A stretch of DNA of 64,000 nt from Pedobacter xixiisoli (GCF_900215335.1 NZ_OCMT01000004.1:658926-722925); one strand, 5' to 3'. Shown: positions 51,116 through 60,848, counted from the first letter of the stretch. The notes: a model not told the origin generated them from the sequence alone. Translations and numbers: made by a program.

Positions 51116-51883
51116 ATGCGCTTACTGCTCGTAAAGGTTATTACTTTTTTTGTTTTTTTTGCCACGAATCTGCAGGCCCAACAAGCTCCTCAATTAGCTT
51201 TAGGAAAACCTGTGAAGGATACTTTAGCACTAAAACTAGATAGCAGTAAAACCCAAGTGAAGGAGTTCGGCAACCAAAGTATCCAGAAATATAAAGAGCA
51301 GAAAGAGTTTCAATATGGAGATGATGAGCCAAAAGGATTAAGTTGGTGGGACAGGTTCTGGCGAAACTTCTGGGATTGGATCAACCGTCTTTTTGGACAG
51401 CGGGAATCGACTTCTTCGGGGCCGTCGATGTGGCCATCCATACTAAAATATGGTGCCATGGCTATCTGTATCGTACTGGTGGTATTTATTATTTTTAAAT
51501 TAGCAGGCGTAGATTTTAAATGGTTTGCTGGAAAATCTAAGGCAGTAGATGTGCCTTACGATGAAAGCTTGGAAAATATCCACGAAATTAGCTTTGAAGA
51601 TGAAATTAGCAACACGCTACAAAAAGGTAATTACAGACTCGCTGTTCGTTTGCTGTATCTGCAAACCCTAAAACATTTGAGCGATAGGGAAATTATAGAT
51701 TGGCAACCCAACAAAACAAATGTAGCCTATGTAAGAGAAATGCAAGGCGAAAAAGGAGAGGAGGCCTTTGCCAATCTCACTTATCAATTCGAGTACATTT
51801 GGTATGGCGATTTTCCCGTAGACCGAACTGCTTTTGCACAAATACAACAGTCTTTTCAACAATTTAACGGTGTATGGAGATGA
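51116..51883 (+). CDS. DUF4129 domain protein
   Basis: The start is ATG 51116 (MRLLLVKVIT), one base after the preceding stop codon at 51114, 255 residues. It has a signal peptide (about residues 1-21), a periplasmic segment, one membrane helix (about 117-138) and a cytoplasmic DUF4129 domain (GNYRLAVRLLYLQTLKHLSDR near residue 178, split by the conserved Leu-Leu-Tyr). DUF4129 proteins occur in MoxR clusters and often resemble transglutaminase-linked C-terminal domains. It overlaps the next gene by ATGA. Confidence 0.87.
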   Translation: MRLLLVKVITFFVFFATNLQAQQAPQLALGKPVKDTLALKLDSSKTQVKEFGNQSIQKYKEQKEFQYGDDEPKGLSWWDRFWRNFWDWINRLFGQRESTSSGPSMWPSILKYGAMAICIVLVVFIIFKLAGVDFKWFAGKSKAVDVPYDESLENIHEISFEDEISNTLQKGNYRLAVRLLYLQTLKHLSDREIIDWQPNKTNVAYVREMQGEKGEEAFANLTYQFEYIWYGDFPVDRTAFAQIQQSFQQFNGVWR

Positions 51884-53070
51884 GCGGATTGAGAAGATAT
51901 TTCATTTTTGGTGGACTGCTTTTAGCATTTTATTTCATCGCACAGTATACCAAACCCCCAGTAATTAATTGGAACACCACTTATTTACCAGAAGATAAAA
52001 ATCCTTTCGGAACCTATATACTTCGCAATCATATTAAGGATATATTCCCAAAATCGGTACAGAAGGTTTACAAGACTGATATTTACAATACGCTGAAAAC
52101 GGTGCCAAAAGGCGAGTCGAATTATTTCATTATTACCTCTATCCTTAAGGTAGAAAAATTAGATTTTACCGCCATGCGAAAGTATATGGAGGCAGGTAAT
52201 CATATCTTTATTGCTGCTTTTCAAATGGATGGAGCCTTGGCAGATTCGTTAAAAATAGAGATAAGTTCAGATTTCGATTTCCAAAATAAGACCAAATATC
52301 CCCTCAACTTTACTTCTCCGTACTTAAGGCGAAACATGGACTATTATTTTGAGAAGGGTATCGCCGCTCAATATTTTGCTAGTCTAGATACTGCAAAAGC
52401 CTTAGTATTGGCAAGGAAATATGACGTGAAACCCAATCTAGTTCAATACCGCTTTGGCAAGGGGAGTTTGTTACTTTGTCCTAATCCGCAATTGTTTACC
52501 AATTACAGCCTGTTAAACGAAAACGGCTCAGATTACGCTGCTAAGGTGTTTTCTTATTTGCCACAGGCGAAGACTATTATTTGGGATGAATATTACGTAC
52601 GTCCTGTGGCAGATGAACAATCGGTATTGAGGGTGCTTTTCAGTTATGACGAGTTGCGCTGGGCCTACTACTTAGCCTTAATCGGCTTGGTAATATTTGT
52701 ATTGTATGAAATGAAGCGCAGGCAGCGGATTATTCCAATTCTAGATCCGCTAAAAAATAGTGCTGTAGAGTTTGCCCAAGTGATTGGTACTGTTTATTAT
52801 CAACAGCGCAACCACCACGATATCATAGGAAAAAAAATCAGCTATTTCTTGGAATACCTAAGGAACAAGTACCGTTTAAAAACGGCAGAATTAGACCAAG
52901 AATTTATAGAAACTTTAACGAAGATTACAGGTATTGATGCAACACTAATTGAGCAGTTGATTGGTTATATCAACGCTTTTAATAACATGGAAGATAAAGC
53001 AAACATTAGTGACCAAAATCTGATTGAATTTAATAAACTGATAGAACGATTTTATAGATTGGATGTATAG
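51880..53070 (+). CDS. DUF4350 domain protein
   Basis: The start is ATG 51880, which overlaps the DUF4129 stop codon in an ATGA arrangement, 396 residues. A signal-anchor helix (about residues 8-23) precedes a DUF4350 domain (about 38-210; NPFGTYILRNHIKDIFP), then a second helix (about 260-280) and a helical cytoplasmic C-terminus. The family is known from MoxR/DUF58 clusters but has no defined biochemical role. Confidence 0.85.
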   Translation: MSGLRRYFIFGGLLLAFYFIAQYTKPPVINWNTTYLPEDKNPFGTYILRNHIKDIFPKSVQKVYKTDIYNTLKTVPKGESNYFIITSILKVEKLDFTAMRKYMEAGNHIFIAAFQMDGALADSLKIEISSDFDFQNKTKYPLNFTSPYLRRNMDYYFEKGIAAQYFASLDTAKALVLARKYDVKPNLVQYRFGKGSLLLCPNPQLFTNYSLLNENGSDYAAKVFSYLPQAKTIIWDEYYVRPVADEQSVLRVLFSYDELRWAYYLALIGLVIFVLYEMKRRQRIIPILDPLKNSAVEFAQVIGTVYYQQRNHHDIIGKKISYFLEYLRNKYRLKTAELDQEFIETLTKITGIDATLIEQLIGYINAFNNMEDKANISDQNLIEFNKLIERFYRLDV

Positions 53071-53080
53071 CACTTTCATC

Positions 53081-53156
53081 GTCATTTCGAACCGAAATAT
53101 AATGAAGGGAGAAATCTAGCTAAAGAAAAGATCTCTCCTATCGTCGAGATGACGGC
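53081..53156. repeat. Palindromic interspersed repeat before moxR
   Basis: CGTCATTTCGA at the left and TCGAGATGACG at the right, with inner inverted GGGAGA/TCTCCC words. It is the same family as at 16521 and lies in the only sizeable gap between the DUF4350 and MoxR genes. Confidence 0.65.
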
Positions 53157-53192
53157 AAGTAGCTTGAGCAGAAACAAAAAGAAATTATAAGT

Positions 53193-54170
53193 ATGGAACA
53201 AGAAATGTTTAACCAACGTACCGATTTAAGTGAGCTGAGCCGAGCGGTAGAGCAAATTAGACAGCAATTGGGAAAGATCATAGTGGGCCAACAGGGCACT
53301 ATAGATTTGTTAATTGCCGGTTTACTGGCCAATGGGCACTTGCTATTAGAGGGTGTGCCTGGCGTAGCCAAAACCTTAAGTGCAAAATTAGTTGCGAAAA
53401 GCATTGCAGCTACTTTTTCTCGTATACAATTTACGCCAGATCTAATGCCTTCTGATGTGTTGGGTACAGCGGTATTCAGTCCTAAAACTGCAGAGTTTCA
53501 ATTTAGGCGAGGCCCGATTTTTGGCAACATCATCTTGGTAGATGAAATTAACCGTGCACCTGCAAAAACGCAGTCGGCATTATTTGAAGCAATGGAAGAA
53601 CGCCAAGTAACGGTTGATGGAAAAACCTATAAGCTGGAAGAGCCTTTCATGGTGTTGGCCACACAGAATCCGATAGAGCAGGAGGGAACTTACCGCTTGC
53701 CTGAGGCGCAGTTAGACCGCTTTCTCTTCAAGGTGGAAATCAAATATCCAACCTTAGAAGAAGAGATTGAGATTTTGGAACAACAGCATCAGCAGGATAC
53801 GCAGCATCAGTTAGAGGAGATTAAGCCAGTGCTGGATATTGCACAAATTACTTCGCTGCGAGCTACCATAAAAGCCTTGTTTGTAGAACCTAAGTTATTG
53901 GCTTATGCAGCACAGATTGTCAATGAAACCCGTCAGAATAAAGCTTTGTATTTGGGTGCTTCGCCAAGGGCTTCTTTAGCCTTAATTAACAGCGCCAAAG
54001 CAATTGCAGCAATGGCTGGTAGAGATTTCGTAACACCAGATGATATCGTAAAGGTAGCCACTCCTGTGTTAGCACATAGAGTAATGCTTAGCCCAGAAAA
54101 GGAAATGGAAGGTTTAACCACTTCGGATATCATTACGCAGATTATTAAGAAAATAGAGGTGCCAAGGTAA
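53193..54170 (+). CDS. MoxR-family AAA+ ATPase
   Basis: The 325-residue protein has Walker A LLLEGVPGVAKT near residue 50, Walker B ILVDEINRAPAKTQSALFEAM near 110 and sensor 1 VLATQNPIEQEG near 150, the standard MoxR set. The C-terminal helical lid includes YLGASPRASLALI. MoxR ATPases act as chaperones, usually for metal insertion into von Willebrand-type partners or complex assembly. Its usual DUF58 partner is at 55097, beyond a DUF559 nuclease insertion. Confidence 0.95.
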   Translation: MEQEMFNQRTDLSELSRAVEQIRQQLGKIIVGQQGTIDLLIAGLLANGHLLLEGVPGVAKTLSAKLVAKSIAATFSRIQFTPDLMPSDVLGTAVFSPKTAEFQFRRGPIFGNIILVDEINRAPAKTQSALFEAMEERQVTVDGKTYKLEEPFMVLATQNPIEQEGTYRLPEAQLDRFLFKVEIKYPTLEEEIEILEQQHQQDTQHQLEEIKPVLDIAQITSLRATIKALFVEPKLLAYAAQIVNETRQNKALYLGASPRASLALINSAKAIAAMAGRDFVTPDDIVKVATPVLAHRVMLSPEKEMEGLTTSDIITQIIKKIEVPR

Positions 54171-54454
54171 GGAGAAAGCTGCTTCCAGTTTTAAACACCA
54201 TGTTATAGGCAATATTATTATCCCCTCATTGAGGGTACATGGGAAGGAAAATAGTTGCGGGGTTTGAGGTGTATAGGCATGAATAAACCACCCCCTTTAA
54301 TTCCCCTCCGAAGTATCGGAGCAAGCTTGCCAGCGGGGGACATTGGGAGCAGACTTAGCGTATTGGTTAAACACTACGCTATGGGCAACATTATTATCCC
54401 CCTCATTGAGGGAGCAGGGGGAGGAAACTATAAGGCAAGTTGGAGAACTTAAAA
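54171..54454. repeat. Repeats left of the DUF559 gene
   Basis: Copies of a C/G-run element begin at 54195 (partial) and 54287 (ACCACCCCCTTTAATTCCCC, ending GGGGGAGGAAAC at 54428). The second one is matched to the right of the DUF559 gene at 54843-54961. Confidence 0.7.
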
Positions 54455-54856
54455 ATGGAAAAAGCTGATAAATCTAACCTTTGGCATTATAATCATGAAC
54501 TAAAAAACTACGCCAATAACAATAGGAAAGATATGACAAAGGCGGAAGCTTGCATGTGGAAATATGTTCTGGGTGCAAGACAGATGCAAGGTTATCAGTT
54601 TAGGAGACAGAGACCGGTTTTGAATTACATTGCTGATTTTCTTTGTAAGGATTTAATGTTGATTATAGAGATTGATGGGCTGACACATGATTGGGAGCAA
54701 GTTGCTGAAAATGATATTGTGAGACAGCAAAAGCTAGAAGAAATTGGATTTTCTGTTTTAAGATTTTCTGATGATGAAGTGTTGAAGGATATGGATAATG
54801 TAGTTAGGACAATTGAAAACTATATACAGAATTATAAAAGTGACCACCCCCTTTAA
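54455..54856 (+). CDS. DUF559 endonuclease-like protein in a repeat-flanked cassette
   Basis: The start is ATG 54455 (MEKADKSNLW), 133 residues. It has the DUF559/Vsr-type nuclease fold: MTKAEACMWKYV, QFRRQRPVLNYIADFLC near residue 58, LMLIIEIDGLTHD near 75 (active-site Asp/Glu) and GFSVLRFSDDEVL. The last few residues (SDHPL) are coded by the right-hand repeat. It separates the moxR and DUF58 genes, which are normally neighbours, so it looks like a selfish insertion. Similar DUF559 genes in Bacteroidota are found within such repeats. Confidence 0.8.
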   Translation: MEKADKSNLWHYNHELKNYANNNRKDMTKAEACMWKYVLGARQMQGYQFRRQRPVLNYIADFLCKDLMLIIEIDGLTHDWEQVAENDIVRQQKLEEIGFSVLRFSDDEVLKDMDNVVRTIENYIQNYKSDHPL

Positions 54857-54961
54857 TTCCCCCGCCAGCGGGGGATATTAGGAGCATACCTAACATCTTG
54901 TTTAAGCAACACGCTATAGACAACATTGTTGTCCCCCTCTTGAGGGGGGAGGGGGAGGAAA
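54843..54961. repeat. Direct repeat right of the DUF559 gene
   Basis: ACCACCCCCTTTAATTCCCC to GGGGGAGGAAAA, closely similar to the copy at 54287-54428 in the same orientation. A third, partial copy ends at about 55030. Confidence 0.7.
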
Positions 54962-55096
54962 ATAAATACAGGCTTGAGGGATTCAAGAATAACAATGCCA
55001 CCTCCTTAGATTGAAGGGTTAGGGGGAGGAATAAATGATTGATTAAATATTTGTAATATTTAGTTGCCCCTCACAATAAAGGCAATAATGAAATAA

Positions 55097-56443
55097 ATGA
55101 AAAAACTATTTAGAAAACTTTATACCAACCTGTTTCTCGAAAACAGACTTTTCATTGCACTGGGCATTTGCTCGGCCTTATTTCTTTTTGCCTTCTTTCT
55201 GCCCATCTTGGGCGATATACCCTACATCGTTTTTGGTGTGTTGTTGCTGCTGTTTTTGGTTGATATTTATTTGCTTCATTCCTCAAAAAAAGCAGTTTTC
55301 TTAAGAAGAGAGGTGCCAGAGCGATTGAGTAATGGCGATGATAATGAGCTCAAAATCTTCGTCGAAAACTTTTATCCTTTCCAAGTGTCGATTGGTATCA
55401 TTGACGAAATTCCGTTCCAATTCCAAAAGCGAGATTTGTGGTTTACTACTACGCTTAAATCGCGGGAGCAAAAAATTATTAACTACTTTTTAAGACCAAC
55501 TAAGCGTGGCGAGTACGACTTCGGTTTTACCCGTTTGTTTGTGAAATCCCCTTTGGGTTTGGTAAGTAGAAGGCTTAACATCGCTGGTGCGGGTATGGTG
55601 CCTGTATACCCATCCTTCCTTAAATTAAGGGAATACGAGTTGATGGCAATTTCCAACCGTTTAACGGATGTGGGGATTAAGAAAATCAGAAGGGTAGGAC
55701 ACAGCATGGAGTTCGACCAAGTGAAAAACTACGTAGCTGGCGACGATTTTAGGACCATCAATTGGAAAGCAACTGCTCGTAAGTCGGATTTTATGGTGAA
55801 CACTTACACCGAAGAACGTTCGCAGCACATCTATTGCGTAATCGATAAATCGAGGGCAATGAAGATGCCTTTCGAAGGAATGAGTTTATTAGATTATGCC
55901 ATTAACGCCAGTTTAATTTTATCTAGCGTAGCTTTAGTTAAACAAGACAAAGCAGGGCTGATTACCGTTGCCGAGAAAACCAAAAATGTAGTGCTTGCAG
56001 ACAGGCGCCCAATGCAGCTCAACAAAATTATGGAAGTGCTGTACAAAGAGAAAACCCGTTATCTGGAAACGGATATGGAAGCGCTTTTTGTGAGTTTACG
56101 CTCGGCATTAAAGCAGCGTAGTTTGGTCGTGTTTTTTACCAACTTCGAGAGTATGTCGGCATTAGAAAGGCAGCTACCTTACCTTAAACGCATTGCCAAA
56201 TATCACTTGTTATTGGTGGTGTTTTTCGAGAACACTACGCTAAGAACCTTGAGCGATGATGATGCAAAAGATGTGCAAGGGATCTACATCAAAACCATTG
56301 CCGAGAAATTTGCTTACGAGAAACGTTTGATGGTTAAAGAGCTCACCAAACATGGTATTTTAAGTTTGCTTACCGCTCCGCAAAACCTAACCGTTAACGT
56401 AGTGAATAGATATTTGGCCATCAAGGCAAGGCAACAGATATAA
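55097..56443 (+). CDS. DUF58 domain protein
   Basis: The 448-residue protein has two N-terminal membrane helices (about residues 18-36 and 42-60), a beta-rich segment, and the DUF58 core with FDQVKNYVAGDDFRTINWKA near residue 209 (one gap), ATARKSDFMVNTYTEERSQ and a von Willebrand factor A-like portion (CVIDKSRAMKMPFEGMSLL). DUF58 proteins are the usual substrates of MoxR ATPases. The start is ATG 55097. It is the last gene of the cluster, and is followed by a GAGAGG/CCTCTC-rich palindromic element at about 56455-56540. Confidence 0.92.
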   Translation: MKKLFRKLYTNLFLENRLFIALGICSALFLFAFFLPILGDIPYIVFGVLLLLFLVDIYLLHSSKKAVFLRREVPERLSNGDDNELKIFVENFYPFQVSIGIIDEIPFQFQKRDLWFTTTLKSREQKIINYFLRPTKRGEYDFGFTRLFVKSPLGLVSRRLNIAGAGMVPVYPSFLKLREYELMAISNRLTDVGIKKIRRVGHSMEFDQVKNYVAGDDFRTINWKATARKSDFMVNTYTEERSQHIYCVIDKSRAMKMPFEGMSLLDYAINASLILSSVALVKQDKAGLITVAEKTKNVVLADRRPMQLNKIMEVLYKEKTRYLETDMEALFVSLRSALKQRSLVVFFTNFESMSALERQLPYLKRIAKYHLLLVVFFENTTLRTLSDDDAKDVQGIYIKTIAEKFAYEKRLMVKELTKHGILSLLTAPQNLTVNVVNRYLAIKARQQI

Positions 56444-56556
56444 AGGGCTCTGTATTCTCTCCCTTTTAGGGAGAGATGTCCAAAGGACAGAGAGGGTTGT
56501 TTTAAACCTCTCCCTAGCCCTCTCCTTGAAAAGGAGAGGGAATTATTGGGTGGGTG

Positions 56557-59500
56557 TTATATCATTTCTAGCATTTCCACAGCCTCGTCAATATTTCCAA
56601 TATTGTCAAAAGAAATACGTAGGCTGTTTTTCACCTCTTTTAAATTACACAAACGTGGATGCAATTGAGCAAAGGCCAAAATCTTATTGAAAGTCTCCGA
56701 ATCGAAGAATTTAGACTGCTTGTCGCTCACAAAATAACCTCTCAACACATTCTTTTTATAACTTACTTTTTCGAAACCCAGTCGTTTGGCAATCCATTGC
56801 AGGCGAACCACTTTAAGCATGGCTAAAACCTGTGAGGGAACAGGCCCAAAGCGGTCTTTCATTCGCTGCTCAAAAGCTTTAATTTGTTGTTCGGTTTCTA
56901 GCTTAGATATTTCGGTATAAAGATTATATCGTTCGGTAATATTGGTGATGTAGCTGTCCGGAATGTGCATTTCCAAATCGGTGTCAACCTGTGTAAAGCT
57001 TACGAAAGGTTTTTCTGGCTGGTCTTTAAACAAATCCTTAAACTCGTCGTCCTTCAGCTCCTGTATGGCCTCATCCAAGATTTTATTGTACATCTCAAAG
57101 CCAATCTCGGCAATAAATCCACTTTGTTCGCCACCTAAAAGATTACCACTTCCACGAATATCCAAATCACGCATAGCGATATTAAAACCACTGCCCAAAT
57201 CAGAAAACTCTTCAATGGCACTTAAACGTTTACGGGCTTCATCCGTTAGGGTAGATAGCGGTAAACTCAATAAATAGCAAAAAGCCTTTTTGTTAGAACG
57301 CCCCACACGACCACGCATTTGATGCAAATCGCTCAAACCAAACATGTGTGCATGGTTAATGATAATGGTATTGGCGTTGGGTACATCCAAACCAGTTTCG
57401 ATAATGGTAGTCGCCACCAACACATCCTTCTCACCGTTAATAAAATCCAACATCACATCTTCCAAAGCATCACCTTCTAGTTGACCATGGGCAATGCCGA
57501 TGCGTGCTTGCGGAACTAATGTCTGTATCAATCCAGCTAACTGCTGCAAATCTTGCACACGGTTATGCACAAAGAACACCTGTCCGCCACGGTCTAGCTC
57601 AAACTGCACAGCTTCCTGCAGCAATTTGTCGTTAAACACATGCAATTCGGTAGTTACTGGTTGTCTATTTGGTGGTGGCGTGTTGATGATAGATAAATCT
57701 CTAGCACCCATCAAAGAGAAATGCAGTGTACGAGGAATTGGCGTTGCGGTTAGCGTCAAGGTATCGATGCTTACACGCATAGCACGCAGTTTTTCTTTGG
57801 CAGCAACGCCAAATTTCTGCTCTTCATCAATCACCATTAGGCCTAGGTCTTTAAACTTCACATCCTTGCTTAATAAACGATGTGTGCCGATAATGATGTC
57901 GATTTTGCCCTGTGCTAATTTCTCTAAGCTTTCCCTAATTTGTTTAGCGGTTTTAAAACGGTTGATATAATCTACCGTACAAGGAAATTCTTTTAACCTC
58001 GAAGAAAACGTTTTGAAGTGCTGCAATGCTAAGATAGTTGTTGGCACCAGTACTGCTACTTGCTTGCCATTAGCTACCGCTTTAAACGCGGCACGAAGCG
58101 CAACTTCAGTCTTGCCAAAGCCCACATCGCCGCAAACCAAACGGTCCATTGGGTGTGGTGCTTCCATGTCCCGTTTGACATCTGTGGTGGCTTTCATTTG
58201 GTCTGGAGTGTCTTCGTAAATAAACGAAGCTTCCAGTTCTGTATCTAAATAGCTGTCGGGAGCAAAGGCCGTACCTACTTGCGCCTTACGCAAAGCATAA
58301 AGCTTAATCAGGTCTCGGGCTATGTCTTTAACTTTTTTTTTAGTACTTTTTTTAAGCTTATCCCAGGCTTCGGTGCCCAGTTTATTCATTTTTGGTGGTG
58401 TGCCATCCTTGCCACTATATTTCGCAATGCGATTTAGGGAGTTGATGTTCACATACAGCAGATCATTGTCGGCATAAACCAAACGGATCATTTCCTGCAT
58501 TTTTCCGTTGGTCTCTACTTTTTCCAGACCAGCATATTTGCCAATACCGTGGTCTATGTGCGTTACAAAATCACCTGGCTTTAAATCTCTCAGCTCTTTT
58601 AACGTAATGGCCTGACTGCGCTGATAACCTTTCTTGAGTTGGTATTTGTAGAAACGATCAAAGATTTGATGATCGGTGTAAAAAGCTACTTTTTGGGTAA
58701 AATCTACAAAACCTTCACGCAAAGGCACGTGGATAGGGATAAATTTAACGGTTTTGTCGATATCATCTAAAATGGCGTACAAACGTTCTACCTGTTTGGC
58801 CGAATTGGTAAAGATGAAATTATTGACGCCCTGTTTTTCGTTCTCCTTAAAGTTATGAATCAACAAGTTGAAATCCTTGTTAAACGAAGGCTGCGGTTTA
58901 GTATCGAAGTTGAAAACATCGTCTGTTTGGTAGAAGAACTGTTTCCCAAATTCTACTAAGGTGAAATCTTGGAAAAGATCAGCCACCATTTTATCATCAG
59001 AAAAAGCAAATTTGGGGTCTATCCAATTAGGATTTGCCTGCTTCTCTGCTGAGGATAAGGCTTTCCAAAGTTCGTTGGCTTTTTTGTAACCACCTTTAAT
59101 GACATCTAAAGTAAAAGCCACATCTTTAAACCAAAGCTGAGTATCTTTCTCAATATAATCTAGCAGGCTGATGTTATTTTCCGTCAAAAATTTGGCTTGA
59201 ACGTTCGGTACTATGGTTAAGTTTTTTACATCGTCTACCGAAAGCTGACTTTCAATTTCGAACGTACGGATGCTTTCTACCTCGTCCCCAAAAAACTCAA
59301 TGCGATAAGGTAAATCGTGAGAGAAAGAAAAAATATCTACAATACCTCCACGGATGGAGAACTGTCCAGGTTCATAAACGAAATCAGAGCGTTCAAAATC
59401 ATATTCAAATAAAAACTCGTTGATGAAATCGATGCCTAAGCTGGCACCAACGTTAATCTCTAAAGTGTTTTTCTCTAAAACGCTACGGTCAATTACCTTT

Positions 59501-59889
59501 TCAGCTAATGCTTCTGGGTAAGTAACCACAATTTGTCCATATTCCGATTGGTGATTCAGTTCATTCAGCACTTCGGCACGAGCCAGCACATTAGAAGTGT
59601 CTACCTGTGTAAACTCAAATGGCTTGCGGAATGAAGAAGGGAACAACAAAATCTCCTTACCCAAAATACTCTCCAAATCTGAAGAAAAATAAGCAGCTTC
59701 TTCGCGGTTGGGCAATACAAAAAGTTGCGGCTTGTGCTGTAAAAAGTAGGTAGTAACTGCAATTACGGCATCGGAAGAACCCACCAATCCCTTGATTTGG
59801 GTTTTGCTCTTGCTACTATTCAGCGATTTCGCGATGGCAAGAACTCGTTGGTCGGTTTTAAATCTATTGATTAAATCTCTAACGTTCAC
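56557..59889 (-). CDS. mfd: Transcription-repair coupling factor
   Basis: Reading from GTG 59889 (VNVRDLINRF) gives 1110 residues; the upstream part of the frame up to 59973 is made of TCCGAAAGTC word repeats and is rejected. It has the UvrB-like N-terminal modules, the CarD-like RNA polymerase-interaction domain (FVTHIDHGIGKYAG, about residue 480), the helicase core with Walker A GDVGFGKTEVA and DEEQKFG, and TLTATPIPRTLHFSL, then the C-terminal TRCF domain. Mfd removes stalled RNA polymerase and recruits UvrA. A TATCTTTG box lies 4 nt before the GTG. Confidence 0.95.
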   Translation of the reverse strand: MNVRDLINRFKTDQRVLAIAKSLNSSKSKTQIKGLVGSSDAVIAVTTYFLQHKPQLFVLPNREEAAYFSSDLESILGKEILLFPSSFRKPFEFTQVDTSNVLARAEVLNELNHQSEYGQIVVTYPEALAEKVIDRSVLEKNTLEINVGASLGIDFINEFLFEYDFERSDFVYEPGQFSIRGGIVDIFSFSHDLPYRIEFFGDEVESIRTFEIESQLSVDDVKNLTIVPNVQAKFLTENNISLLDYIEKDTQLWFKDVAFTLDVIKGGYKKANELWKALSSAEKQANPNWIDPKFAFSDDKMVADLFQDFTLVEFGKQFFYQTDDVFNFDTKPQPSFNKDFNLLIHNFKENEKQGVNNFIFTNSAKQVERLYAILDDIDKTVKFIPIHVPLREGFVDFTQKVAFYTDHQIFDRFYKYQLKKGYQRSQAITLKELRDLKPGDFVTHIDHGIGKYAGLEKVETNGKMQEMIRLVYADNDLLYVNINSLNRIAKYSGKDGTPPKMNKLGTEAWDKLKKSTKKKVKDIARDLIKLYALRKAQVGTAFAPDSYLDTELEASFIYEDTPDQMKATTDVKRDMEAPHPMDRLVCGDVGFGKTEVALRAAFKAVANGKQVAVLVPTTILALQHFKTFSSRLKEFPCTVDYINRFKTAKQIRESLEKLAQGKIDIIIGTHRLLSKDVKFKDLGLMVIDEEQKFGVAAKEKLRAMRVSIDTLTLTATPIPRTLHFSLMGARDLSIINTPPPNRQPVTTELHVFNDKLLQEAVQFELDRGGQVFFVHNRVQDLQQLAGLIQTLVPQARIGIAHGQLEGDALEDVMLDFINGEKDVLVATTIIETGLDVPNANTIIINHAHMFGLSDLHQMRGRVGRSNKKAFCYLLSLPLSTLTDEARKRLSAIEEFSDLGSGFNIAMRDLDIRGSGNLLGGEQSGFIAEIGFEMYNKILDEAIQELKDDEFKDLFKDQPEKPFVSFTQVDTDLEMHIPDSYITNITERYNLYTEISKLETEQQIKAFEQRMKDRFGPVPSQVLAMLKVVRLQWIAKRLGFEKVSYKKNVLRGYFVSDKQSKFFDSETFNKILAFAQLHPRLCNLKEVKNSLRISFDNIGNIDEAVEMLEMI

Positions 59890-59893
59890 TAGC

Positions 59894-59901
59894 CAAAGAT
59901 A
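59894..59901 (-). promoter_or_regulatory. -7 box of mfd, adjacent to the start codon
   Basis: TATCTTTG on the minus strand, followed by GCTA and GTG. It predicts a leaderless mRNA that begins with a GTG. Confidence 0.5.
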
Positions 59902-60136
59902 CGGTATTAGACGGAGGTTTTTTAGTCGGAAAGTCCGAAAGTCGATGACAAGTTGCTTTATTCTATCATTCATTCATTTAGTCATTCAAAATTCTTCATT
60001 ATCACATCATCAAATTCCCAAATCATCAAATCAATCTTCGGTTTTGTCGGTTTTTATTTCCCGTTGGTCGATTACGCTTTAAAAGAAGTAACAATAAGCT
60101 TAATATTGCTTCTAATTAATAAACAACAAAGAAACA

Positions 60137-60445
60137 GTGATCAGCAAAGTGAGCAAATATGTAGAACTAGTTTTTTGGGTTTTGGCGCTAACGTTACTGG
60201 CCACCGCCAATCCTCATGAGCATCATTTTACCTTATGTCCGCTAGCAAATTTAGGTTTCGAGTGGTGTCCGGGATGTGGTTTAGGTAGATCAATAACGGC
60301 CATCTTTAATGCTGATTTTTATGCAAGTTTTAGGCATCATTGGTTTGGCATTCCAGCCTTGCTTATTATCCTTTACCGTATTTATCAGTTAGGTAAACAA
60401 TTAATATTTAAACAAAACAACTATCTAAAATATAAGGAGATATAG
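60137..60445 (+). CDS. DUF2752 membrane protein, second copy
   Basis: The frame from GTG 60137 codes 102 residues with an N-terminal helix, the DUF2752 motif LCPLANLGFEWCPGCGLGRS near residue 32 and a second helix. It resembles the gene at 35225 in its Cys-Pro-Gly-Cys-Gly core. A GTG at 60149 is another possible start. It is followed after 2 nt by the TM2 gene, so the two share an operon. Function unknown. Confidence 0.82.
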   Translation: MISKVSKYVELVFWVLALTLLATANPHEHHFTLCPLANLGFEWCPGCGLGRSITAIFNADFYASFRHHWFGIPALLIILYRIYQLGKQLIFKQNNYLKYKEI

Positions 60446-60447
60446 TC

Positions 60448-60807
60448 ATGTTCGATCAAAATTTTATGTCATTGCCGGGTATCAGCCCTCAAGAATATTC
60501 TTACCTTCAATCTGCAACTCAAGGATTGAATGAGCAACAATTACGTACTTTCTTAATGGTATATTCAGGAAAGCGTAAAAACCCAAGCGATATGCTGATG
60601 TTTGCAATTGTGGGTGCTCTTTTTGTTCCTGGTTTACAAAGGTTTATTGTAGGGCAAATAGGAATGGGTATTTTATACTTGCTTACGTTGGGCTTATGTT
60701 TAATCGGTTCGATTATCGATATCGTAAACCACAAAACCTTAGCTTTTGAGTATAATCAACGTATGGTTTTCGAAAGTATGCAAATGGTTAAAATGAGTAA
60801 TTTTTAA
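60448..60807 (+). CDS. TM2-domain membrane protein
   Basis: The 119-residue protein has a soluble N-terminal part and a TM2 domain: two helices (about residues 50-68 and 72-92) around FVPGLQRFIVGQIGMGILYL, a variant of the usual Gly-Arg-Phe-Tyr turn. TM2 proteins have no clear bacterial function. It begins 2 nt after the DUF2752 stop codon. A hairpin terminator follows at 60849-60886. Confidence 0.85.
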   Translation: MFDQNFMSLPGISPQEYSYLQSATQGLNEQQLRTFLMVYSGKRKNPSDMLMFAIVGALFVPGLQRFIVGQIGMGILYLLTLGLCLIGSIIDIVNHKTLAFEYNQRMVFESMQMVKMSNF

Positions 60808-60848
60808 CCTTAGTTCCTAAAAAGGAAGTTTTTTTACACACAAATATC

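Noticed and set aside
59890..59973. N-terminal extension of mfd to an upstream ATG
   Set aside because: The 28 extra codons are made of TCCGAAAGTC words and the promoter box, and the family starts at the VNVRDL segment.
59792..60219. Overlapping plus-strand open frames upstream of the DUF2752 gene
   Set aside because: They cross the mfd start and word-like repeats and contain no recognisable domain.
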